Shown here: piece by piece, positions 10,013 to 17,500 of the stretch | Layout: every line of letters begins with the position of its first letter | How positions within the stretch are numbered: the first letter of the stretch is position 1 | Assembly: GCA_028284185.1 (NCBI GenBank) | Contig: JANQSG010000017.1 | Location: 1 to 64,000 of the forward strand | Length of the DNA: 64,000 nucleotides | From: Kangiella sp. | Lineage (GTDB): Bacteria; Pseudomonadota; Gammaproteobacteria; Enterobacterales; Kangiellaceae | Reading direction: 5' to 3' | Translations under genes and position numbers: made by a program | The notes under the pieces: model-generated | Database searches by the model: none | Seen by the model: the letters and a program-made list of their open reading frames with translations, nothing else | What the model was told of the DNA's origin: nothing

Positions 10013-10732
10013 TCAGTCTAGTTGTTCGCTAGTTTGACCAAAACGTCGCTGGCGTTTAGCAAAATCATCAATGGCTTTTTGTAATTCATCACTATTAAAA
10101 TCCGGCCATAAGGCATCACTGAAATACAGTTCCGAATAGGCTGTTTGCCATAATAAAAAGTTACTAATACGCTGTTCGCCACCCGTTCGGATCATCAAGT
10201 CAGGCTCAACAATTTCAGCAGTTACTAATTCTTCAGACAGTAATTCCTCAGTAATTTCAATGATGCCCGACTTAGCCACTTTAGTCGCTGCTTGGGCAAT
10301 ATCCCAACGACCACCATAATTTGCAGCAATTTGTAACAACAAGCCATCATTATCTTTAGTTAAGTCTTCGGCCTTATCAATGGCTTTTTGCAAACGCCTA
10401 TCAAATCCGAACTTATCACCAATAATGCTTAATTTTACCTTATTTTTATGCAGTTTTTTGGATTCATTTTTCAAGCTGGTAGCAAACAAGTCCATTAAGA
10501 AAGTCACTTCTTCTTGTGGTCGCTTCCAGTTCTCACTGGAAAAAGCAAATAAAGTTAAAATCTTAATGCCCTGCTCACCACAATATTCCGCCATTTCACG
10601 CGCACGCTCCATTCCTGCCTTATGGCCCATAACACGCTTCTTACCACGCTTCTGTGCCCAGCGACCATTACCATCCATAATGATAGCTATGTGCTGTAAG
10701 TTCTCCGGAATGTATGGCTTAATTTCGCTCAT
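10013..10732 (-). CDS. uppS: Undecaprenyl pyrophosphate synthase UppS
   Basis: UppS is the cis-prenyltransferase that adds eight isoprene units to farnesyl pyrophosphate, making the lipid carrier for peptidoglycan and O-antigen. The N-terminal IIMDGNGRWA motif contains the catalytic aspartate (about residue 19). The C-terminal part carries DLMIRTGGEQRISNF with the pyrophosphate-binding arginines and the SELYF segment. The length of 239 residues is a little below the E. coli enzyme. It is followed by cdsA and preceded by a 75-base gap containing a strong stem-loop after frr. Confidence 0.97.
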   Translation of the reverse strand: MSEIKPYIPENLQHIAIIMDGNGRWAQKRGKKRVMGHKAGMERAREMAEYCGEQGIKILTLFAFSSENWKRPQEEVTFLMDLFATSLKNESKKLHKNKVKLSIIGDKFGFDRRLQKAIDKAEDLTKDNDGLLLQIAANYGGRWDIAQAATKVAKSGIIEITEELLSEELVTAEIVEPDLMIRTGGEQRISNFLLWQTAYSELYFSDALWPDFNSDELQKAIDDFAKRQRRFGQTSEQLD

Positions 10733-10763
10733 AACTTAATAATCAATATCTTATAAATACAAC

Positions 10764-10788
10764 AACGCCGTGAACAGCTCACGGCGTT
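10764..10788 (-). terminator. Stem-loop between frr and uppS
   Basis: Two 10-base arms (AACGCCGTGA and TCACGGCGTT) are perfectly complementary around a 5-base loop. On the minus strand the stem is followed by a mixed, not pure, T-rich stretch. It may therefore be a partial terminator or attenuator inside the operon, or an mRNA-stabilising hairpin, rather than a full stop. Confidence 0.55.
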
Positions 10789-10807
10789 ATCAAAAACAAC
10801 TGAAGAA

Positions 10808-11365
10808 TTATATCTCCATCAATTCCTGCTCTTTATCCGCCACCATAGTATCAACAGATTTAATCTTTTCATCAGTCAATGTCTGAATATTCGACTCAGC
10901 AGCACGTAACTCGTCCTCAGATATTTCTTTCTCTTTCTCTAAATCTTTCAAAGTCGAATTAGCATCACGACGAATATTACGAATGGCTACTTTAGTATTC
11001 TCACCTTCACCGCCGACAATTTTTGTTAACTCGCGACGGCGCTCTTCGTTTAGCGGTGGCAAAGTAATGCGAATCACTTGACCCGCTACATTTGGCGTTA
11101 AACCCAAATCCGAAGTTAAAATCGCTTTTTCAGTGGCTTCAATCGCACCTTTATCAAAAATCTGCAACACCAAAGTACGCCCTTCCTGCACCGAAATACT
11201 CGCCACCTGGGTAATAGGAGTATCCACACCATAATAAGGCACCATAATATGCTCTAAAAGACTTGGATGGGCGCGCCCAGTGCGAATCTTGGTTAATGCG
11301 CCTTTTAAAGCCTCTAGAGACTTTTCCATACGTTGTTCGGCATCTTGATGAATGTCGTTTATCAC
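10808..11365 (-). CDS. frr: Ribosome recycling factor Frr
   Basis: RRF works with EF-G to split the post-termination ribosome. The 185 residues fit the family exactly. The three-helix bundle shows in the N-terminal [26 protein letters not shown] segment (read in two parts) and the C-terminal long helices. The central beta domain contains PYYGVDTPI. The start is GTG at 11365 with an AGGAG ribosome-binding site 6 bases upstream. It follows pyrH, but with a 202-base gap that contains a REP-like repeat. Confidence 0.97.
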   Translation of the reverse strand: MINDIHQDAEQRMEKSLEALKGALTKIRTGRAHPSLLEHIMVPYYGVDTPITQVASISVQEGRTLVLQIFDKGAIEATEKAILTSDLGLTPNVAGQVIRITLPPLNEERRRELTKIVGGEGENTKVAIRNIRRDANSTLKDLEKEKEISEDELRAAESNIQTLTDEKIKSVDTMVADKEQELMEI

Positions 11366-11483
11366 TGCAAACTCCTAAATTCTTTCTAAAAACCTTGAGC
11401 AGAGCATCAATAACCACTGCAAGGCGCATATTATGCCCTAAAATGAGTTAAATTCTAAGTAAAATAATGATTTATTGAAACTT

Positions 11484-11554
11484 GTCATTGCGAGGAAGAA
11501 TGACGAAGCAATCTCAGATTACTTGGGTAGATTGCCGCGCTACGCTCACAATGA
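11484..11554. repeat. REP-like palindromic repeat, copy 1 (pyrH-frr gap)
   Basis: The outer ends GTCATTGCGAG and CTCACAATGA are inverted, and the inner AGCAATCT and AGATTGCC are inverted as well, so the whole can fold as an imperfect hairpin. The same outer motif recurs at 12318-12400 and 20405-20491. It lies in non-coding DNA between pyrH and frr. Confidence 0.75.
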
Positions 11555-11567
11555 TCAGGTAAAATAC

Positions 11568-12284
11568 TTAAGGATGAACCAAAGTACCTTCAGCCTGACC
11601 CGATACTACATTCTGCAAAGCACCCTTTTTGGTCATATTAAAGACTCGAAGGTATTTGTTATGGTCACGTGCTAAATGAAATGCAGTTAAATCCATTACT
11701 GCCAACTCTTTATCCAAAGCTTCTTTATAACTTAATTGGTCATATTTCATCGCATTAGGATCTTTGGCTGGATCGGCGGAGTAAACCCCATCAACCTTTG
11801 TTGCCTTTAAGATTAAATCAGCCTCAATCTCAATACCGCGCAAGCAAGCCGCCGTATCGGTTGTGAAGAAAGGATTACCCGTACCGGCACAGAAAATGAC
11901 CACCTTACCCTTTTCCAACGCATTAATAGCACCACGGCGTGAAAAACCCTCACAAACCCCATCAATGGGCATAGCCGATAAAACTTTAGTAGCAATATTA
12001 TTGCGCTCTAAAGAGTCTTGTAATGCCAGCGAATTCATCACTGTAGCCAACATTCCCATATGGTCGCCCGTCACCCGATTCATGCCCGCTTCTGACAATG
12101 CCTGACCACGATAAATATTGCCACCTCCAATCACCACACCAACTTGTACGCCCATTGCCGTGATTTCCTTAATCTCATCCGCCATCTGCTGCAAAATTAC
12201 CGGATCGATACCAAACGACTGCTCACCCTGTAAGGCTTCACCGCTAAGTTTTAACAGAATTCGTTGATAGGCAAGTTCAGGCAT
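11568..12284 (-). CDS. pyrH: UMP kinase PyrH
   Basis: PyrH phosphorylates UMP to UDP in pyrimidine nucleotide synthesis. It is a hexameric amino-acid-kinase-fold enzyme. The N-terminal [10 protein letters not shown] motif binds phosphate, [12 protein letters not shown] is the glycine-rich loop (about residues 52-63), and the [13 protein letters not shown] segment near residue 163 is typical of the family. Length (238) is normal. In relatives tsf lies directly upstream; here about 7.2 kb of accessory DNA separates them, so pyrH must have its own promoter or depend on read-through. An own promoter was not clearly identified. Confidence 0.97.
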   Translation of the reverse strand: MPELAYQRILLKLSGEALQGEQSFGIDPVILQQMADEIKEITAMGVQVGVVIGGGNIYRGQALSEAGMNRVTGDHMGMLATVMNSLALQDSLERNNIATKVLSAMPIDGVCEGFSRRGAINALEKGKVVIFCAGTGNPFFTTDTAACLRGIEIEADLILKATKVDGVYSADPAKDPNAMKYDQLSYKEALDKELAVMDLTAFHLARDHNKYLRVFNMTKKGALQNVVSGQAEGTLVHP

Positions 12285-12761
12285 AGTGACTCCTTATTGG
12301 AATTGATGATTATATCCGTCATTGCGAGGAATGGTAATGACGAAGCAATCTCTATCGAATTGGCATGGATTATAGATTGCTTCGCTAATGCTAGCAATCA
12401 CAAACTCATGAAACTCCTGCGAAAGCAAGAGTCTATTCAATGCCTAAGCCAATCGACGCCTTCTTACTATCATTGTGAAGAAGCTGGCGACGAAGTAATC
12501 GTACGTCGCCACGAAGTTCCAGTACAACCCAAATCTTATCCTCCGCATGGTACTTCTTACGCGTGTTGTACGTCACCAAAACTTAGACTTGCCGCTAATT
12601 TTGCTGAGTTCAGTCGATAATTTTCAACTTTTGTAGAAGATTGGTAAGACTTACAGCAAAGCATAAAACCAAATTGCTCATTACTTAAACAGTTTAGCTT
12701 TGAAAAATATCATTTAAGCTCTATCGGACATACGGACAGGACATCTCTTGACCCTCACAAT
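12285..12761. other. Repeat-filled intergenic region upstream of pyrH
   Basis: These 477 bases hold no convincing gene. The first part is a REP-like repeat (12318-12400). Next is a fragment at 12414-12433 (CTCCTGC...GAGTC) like one half of the repeat at 54742-54817. A decayed second REP piece (about 12470-12510) follows, with the hairpin GGCGACG...CGTCGCC. The open frame running through the repeats on the plus strand has no ribosome-binding site and is a by-product of the repeats. The last 140 bases are AT-rich with no visible signal. It forms the left edge of the accessory island. Confidence 0.7.
12318..12400. repeat. REP-like palindromic repeat, copy 2 (upstream of pyrH)
   Basis: It opens with GTCATTGCGAGG, as copy 1 does, and contains ACGAAGCAATCT facing AGATTGCTTCG as the inner inverted pair. 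The right outer arm (CTAGCAATCA) is degenerate. It lies 34 bases upstream of the pyrH start codon. Confidence 0.75.
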
Positions 12762-13205
12762 CTACTTAAGACTCAACAATAAATTCCTACATATAATATT
12801 CATTTCAATGCCACTTGAAAAGGTTATGGAATGTTTATAGTTACCTTCTAATACTTCTACTTCATGATAGCCTATATCACCAAACCCAAGAGGCCCAGGT
12901 AATCCTAAGCCTTTGTTAGCCCTTAATTCAAACAGACTAACGTCTTGATACTCCAGTTTGATATTAGACGGGCCTCTTTCTTCGTTTTGATTAAGCACCT
13001 TCAATATTAAATTATTCTCACTACTCATATAACGACTTTCGTAAAGCTCACCGTCATGCAAAAAAACTTCCTCATGAAGAGTTACAAATGAAGTAGGTAA
13101 TATATCTTTAATACTTTTATAATAGTCATTATATTTCTGTAAAGGCTTTGGATCGTACTCGTTACTTTGCGCCTGATTCCACCACTTTAAAGTCATATAT
13201 TTCAT
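12762..13205 (-). CDS. Hypothetical protein, candidate immunity protein of a displaced RHS tip
   Basis: A 147-residue soluble, acidic protein with no signal peptide or membrane segment. I do not recognise it securely. The start (KYMTLKWWN) and the LHDGELYES segment around residue 48 resemble small DUF4085-like or immunity-type proteins, but this is a weak impression. It has an AGGAAG ribosome-binding site before the ATG. Sixteen bases upstream ends a 43-codon open stretch without a start (13222-13353). This gene-after-tail arrangement is what is expected for an immunity gene behind a broken RHS tip. The role is inference. Confidence 0.6.
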   Translation of the reverse strand: MKYMTLKWWNQAQSNEYDPKPLQKYNDYYKSIKDILPTSFVTLHEEVFLHDGELYESRYMSSENNLILKVLNQNEERGPSNIKLEYQDVSLFELRANKGLGLPGPLGFGDIGYHEVEVLEGNYKHSITFSSGIEMNIICRNLLLSLK

Positions 13206-13221
13206 ATATTCTTCCTATTAT

Positions 13222-13353
13222 TTATGCTTGGCAATTACTTCCCCAATTAACTGTTCCCCCTAACTTTTCGAATTGAATACAGCTTTGAACATCACCTTGC
13301 AAACATCCCTCTCTTGCCGCGGCCTTTGCAAAAAATAAAGCATTTGTAGCAAA
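13222..13353 (-). pseudogene. Start-less 43-codon remnant, probable displaced RHS C-terminal tip
   Basis: On the minus strand a frame is open from 13353 to a TAA at 13222-13224, preceded by an in-frame TGA. The product is protein-like: FATNALFFAKAAAREGC at the start, then GDVQSCIQFEKLGG and a final NWGSNCQA, with three cysteines. There is no start codon or ribosome-binding site of its own. It ends 16 bases before the ATG of the 147-residue gene. Length, composition and position fit the last part of a polymorphic tip that has lost its RHS core. Homology to a known toxin was not recognised. Confidence 0.5.
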
Positions 13354-13488
13354 TCATTTGCCAAAGTTTAAACTCATATTAACGCTATATATAATCAAAT
13401 TGTTTTTGCACTTTTAACAAGCTTTATTTAAATAGATTGATTGCTAATTAAAATCTCAACAATATGAGTTGCGCTGAGGCGCTTTTGC

Positions 13489-13947
13489 TTAATCAATAAC
13501 TCCTAATTGTTGAGCTTTGTTTAGCCATACTTCACTTAAATCTTTATTTTGAACACAGCCAATACCGTAGTAATACATACGACCAACTTCATAAAATGCA
13601 TCAGCATCTCCATAAAGAGCTGCTTTAACATACATCTCAAATGCTTTATCAAGATTTTTTTCTTTTTCTAGCAATGTGGCATAATCAAAACATGCATCAG
13701 AAAAATTTTTTCCCGATGAAAACTTTAAAAGCTCTTCGGCTAGTTTCCTGTCTTGATCTACATGCTCGCCATGTAAATACCAAGTTGCAAGTGCATAAGC
13801 AGCCTGAGCTGAACCAAGCTCAATAGCTTGATTCAATTTATTAATGACATTACTTATATCCGGCCTTTCACCATCCATCATTTTCAATGCTTGATTATAC
13901 AGCTTTTCAGATTCTCCAAAATTGTTAATTTTGTTACTACTGTTCAT
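13489..13947 (-). CDS. SEL1-like repeat protein, candidate immunity protein
   Basis: A 152-residue cytoplasmic-type protein made of SEL1/TPR-like helical repeats. The clearest are SAQAAYALATWYLHGEHV (about residues 46-63) and DADAFYEVGRMYYYGIGC (about 113-130), with the A-x-Y-x-L-G-x-x-Y-x-x-G pattern. Its ATG overlaps the TGA of a start-less 55-codon remnant as ATGA, so it was translated as the second gene of a pair whose first gene is now broken. SEL1 repeats mediate protein binding. An immunity role toward a lost RHS tip is inferred from position only. Confidence 0.75.
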   Translation of the reverse strand: MNSSNKINNFGESEKLYNQALKMMDGERPDISNVINKLNQAIELGSAQAAYALATWYLHGEHVDQDRKLAEELLKFSSGKNFSDACFDYATLLEKEKNLDKAFEMYVKAALYGDADAFYEVGRMYYYGIGCVQNKDLSEVWLNKAQQLGVID

Positions 13948-14111
13948 TTTAATTCTCGCTCAGATGAATAAAAAAACAAGGCTATTGAATTAGGAGTACT
14001 TAATAATTTACTGAATCCTTTTGATATCAATTTTTTCCATACTTTTTTATTCTTAAGTTTTTTTGGATCTGTTCCATGACTTCCTATCCCGCCATTATTC
14101 GGATTGAAATT
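13944..14111 (-). pseudogene. Start-less 55-codon remnant overlapping the SEL1 gene, probable displaced RHS tip
   Basis: A minus-strand frame is open from 14111 (after an in-frame TAA at 14112-14114) to a TGA at 13944-13946. Its product reads NFNPNNGGIGSHGTDPKK, then a lysine-rich helix-like part, and ends SIALFFYSSERELK. The GSHGTDPKK piece has the look of an RHS or other polymorphic-toxin tip linker. There is no start codon. The TGA overlaps the ATG of the SEL1-like gene as ATGA, a junction typical of toxin/immunity pairs. It begins immediately at the end of the 155-residue gene, consistent with replacement of an older tip by the present one. Confidence 0.55.
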
Positions 14112-14562
14112 TTATATTAAAGTGTTCTAAAAAATTTTCTATTGACTCTTTTAAATAGCCTGAGTCTTTGTAATCATCCTCACTTATACTTAGCAGAATA
14201 TCTTTGGCAGTCTTGCTCTCTTTATTCTCTTGCAGAAGAAGCTCAACAAGTTCGATCTTACAGTCTATATCACCCAAATCGACTCCTTTTTGTAAAATCC
14301 TTTTTGCATTGCCTAAATCATTTTCTTTTATAAAATGTGATGCAAGATTACTAAAAGCAACAAATGATCCCGATTTAATAGATGCCCAATACCACTTTTT
14401 AGCTAACAGACTATTAGGTAAATAAGAATCATAAACCGCCCCAATATTATTCATAATATCGGGATCTTTTTTGAAAAGTAATGCAAATCGCCAAAAGGCT
14501 ACTGCTAAACGGTAATTCTTTCTATCGAAAAAATAATTCCCAATTTTAAACATTTTATCCAT
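14095..14562 (-). CDS. TPR/SEL1-like protein, candidate immunity protein for the RHS tip
   Basis: A 155-residue soluble protein of paired helices. Segments such as NYRLAVAFWRFALLF, KDPDIMNNIGAVYDS and AFSNLASHFIKENDLGNA follow the TPR/SEL1 pattern, with the regularity lost toward the C-terminus. The ATG at 14562 overlaps the end of the RHS gene by 8 bases, so the two are translated together. The gene directly behind a polymorphic tip is normally its immunity gene; that is the reason for the proposed role. No direct family match was recognised, and a helical-repeat adaptor is an alternative. Confidence 0.7.
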   Translation of the reverse strand: MDKMFKIGNYFFDRKNYRLAVAFWRFALLFKKDPDIMNNIGAVYDSYLPNSLLAKKWYWASIKSGSFVAFSNLASHFIKENDLGNAKRILQKGVDLGDIDCKIELVELLLQENKESKTAKDILLSISEDDYKDSGYLKESIENFLEHFNIKFQSE

Positions 14563-17500
14563 CCTGCATGCAATCTAAGAAACCCCATACTTCTTCATAC
14601 GTTTTTCCGGTATTGTCATCAAAGCCATCATTATCAGAGTCGCAAAATAATTCTGCACAAGCCATTTCAGAAGGCCAAAGAGCGCCAAGTACTACACCAA
14701 GCATTCTGCCTAAGTGGCTGGGTGAAACTGAGCCCCCCATTTTCTTTGGAAATCCTTTCGGACGAGGTTTCACAATCTTTTTCCCGGTTCTAGGATCTTT
14801 AAATATTACCTTGTTAGGATTGGTAGGGTGAGGCTTATAATGCTTAAACTGGTTATTTGTACCTGAAGCGCTTCTTGCAAAGTTCCTTTCACCTTTCCCT
14901 TTTCCTGATAGCCCAAGGGGATCGATGACACTAACAGGGTTGTTGCTTACATACGCAAAAATATTAAGACCACCAGCAATGCCTATTGGGTCAGATTGCA
15001 AATATCTTCCAATACTAGCATCATAATATCTAAATATATTATACCAAAAACCTGATTCAGTATCGTAGTACTGGCCTGGGAAGCCAATATTGAAACCATT
15101 TAAATTATTTTGCTGAACTACTCTATCAAAGGCCATATTCTTAGCTTTCCAAACTATGGACTGACTTGAGTTAGTTATTACTTCAGGTCTATCTAAGTGA
15201 TCATTATGTACATAATATAATTGATTGTTTTTAATTAAGCCGATAACTCTGCCCTCAAATCTGATGTAAAGAGATTCTATTGAACTAGAGCCACTTGTTG
15301 TTTCTGCTAATAATTTCCCTGAAAGATCGTAAATGAATTTTTTAACTCCCGATATGCCAACTTTCTTTGAAACTCTTTGATTAAACGCATTTGTTTTATA
15401 TGAAGTAACAACACCACTTTTTGTTATCGAAGTTAATTTATTCAGACCATTATAATTCAGAGACAAATTACTATTATCCGAAGATATCATAGATATAATA
15501 TTTCCACGACCATCATAAGTGAATGTTCTATTTAACCCACTTCTGTTTGCAGATACTAAACTATTATTAGAAGAGTTCGTAGTGTAATTTGTGGTATTAG
15601 TGTTCTGAGTATGGCTAGTTCTATTACCATTAGAATCGTAGTTGAAAGACTCATTTCTAAATGCTGAGTTTTGTGTTTTTAACCTCGATAAATTATCGTA
15701 AGAATAGTTTTGAGTAACGGTAGTATTTTTATTATTAGTAATTTTGATTATCTCATTTACCGTGTTATAACTAAAAGATAAATCTTGAATAGTACCTGCT
15801 TTAATACTTGATATTCTTCCATCTGCATCAACGCTTCGATTTGTCCATACTCCATTACCATAGCCAAACCCAGTTGCTGTACCAAATGGTAAGTAATCAG
15901 TGCTGCTAATTACTGTTTTCCACACTCCGTTTACATACGCTTCAATCTTATTAATCCTATCAGCAGAATCATAGGAGTACTTAACTTTATAACCACCTGG
16001 GTAGTTTGTTTGTAAAAGTCTTCCAAAAGAATCATAGCTAAACGACTGTGTAAAGTTACTGCCGTCAACATTACTAGTTAAATGTGTAACTTTACCCTGA
16101 TCATTGTATTGGTAAGTTGTAAAACCACTTATATCGTCTACTCGACACAACTTACCTATACCATGACTACAACTATCATATGTATAAGAAATATTGGATC
16201 CAGTTGTTGAAGTTGTTTTAATTCTTCCTATAGCATCGTAGGTAATAGAGACACTAGTTCCATCGTTCCTCGCTACATTAGTCAACTGTCCTGCTATATC
16301 GTATGTATAATTTGTGACCCCAGAATCAGGGCTATTAACACTAATTTTCTCACCAAAAGAATTATTTTTATAAGTGGTTATCTTACCGCCAGGGTCAGTA
16401 ACAGAAGACAGGTAACCATAATGATCGTAATTAAACGTGATAAATTTATTGTCAGGTCTGATTTCCTTAATTTTTCTACCTGCACTATCATATTGATATG
16501 TTGTTAAGCGATTAAGAGCATCTGTCATTGTTTTAACTCGACTATTCTTATCGTAACTATAAGTTAATTTTTGACCGTTATTTCCCGAACTAAAATGCAA
16601 ATAACCTAAGCTGTCATAGGTATCTGAGGTTGATACGTGAGTATCAACTGAAATTTCATCGACCCAAATTATTCCTCCTGGTTTTCTTGGCCCTCCAGTG
16701 TTCTGCGGAACACGCTTATGTATTTCTGTTGCGGTTAAAGTACCTGATAAATTATTTAAGTTATCATATAGATACTCTATATACTCATATTCAGCTTGAG
16801 TTCCTACCGCAAAGTTATTACCTCGAGTATCTGGTAGTCGCTGTTTCTTAAGCCTACCGAAGTTATCGTATAGATACTCGATATAGGAACCGCTACTAGA
16901 AATGATTTTACTGACTTCACTAAAGCGATTGTACTCTATTATCGTTGACTGTATGCCAGCATCGAGCAATTCATCAGTTTGTATCAAACGACCTCTATCA
17001 TCATACGTAAAGTTAGTACGAGTCCCATTTGGATCGATACTATACCCAACCAACCCTCTTGCATCATAATTCCCAAATAATGTTTGATGACCTAAACCAT
17101 TAACAATTTTGGAAATATTTCCCAAGCTATCGTAATAAGTAGTGATAGCATCACTACTACCAGCCAAAGGGCCATCAATTTTGGTAGAGGTTAATTTGGT
17201 CCCATTTAATGTATAAGTATAATTAGTCGTCCTCTGTTGATAGGGTAAACCATTGACCGCATATTGAATAATCGTCGAAGATTTCAGTCTACGTTTGGCG
17301 GCATGGCTTACGGCATAATAGGTATTTTCTGTAGAGCTTAGCTTTGTACTGCTACCGGCAGCACAGAAAGTTCCAGCAACGCAACTTGATGAAGCTGACG
17401 CGTAGAAATCTATCTTTGTAATTTGATTATCTGTATTTCTAAAATAATGATAAAGCTTATTATCTTTCGTCACACGAGATAAAATTTGCCCTTTTTCGTT

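Noticed and set aside
11475-11675. Plus-strand frame over the pyrH end
   Set aside because: Made of a REP-like repeat plus the antisense of pyrH; no start signal.
12264-12620. 118-codon plus-strand open frame
   Set aside because: It runs through REP-like repeats and overlaps the pyrH start, has no ribosome-binding site, and the peptide reflects the repeat sequence.
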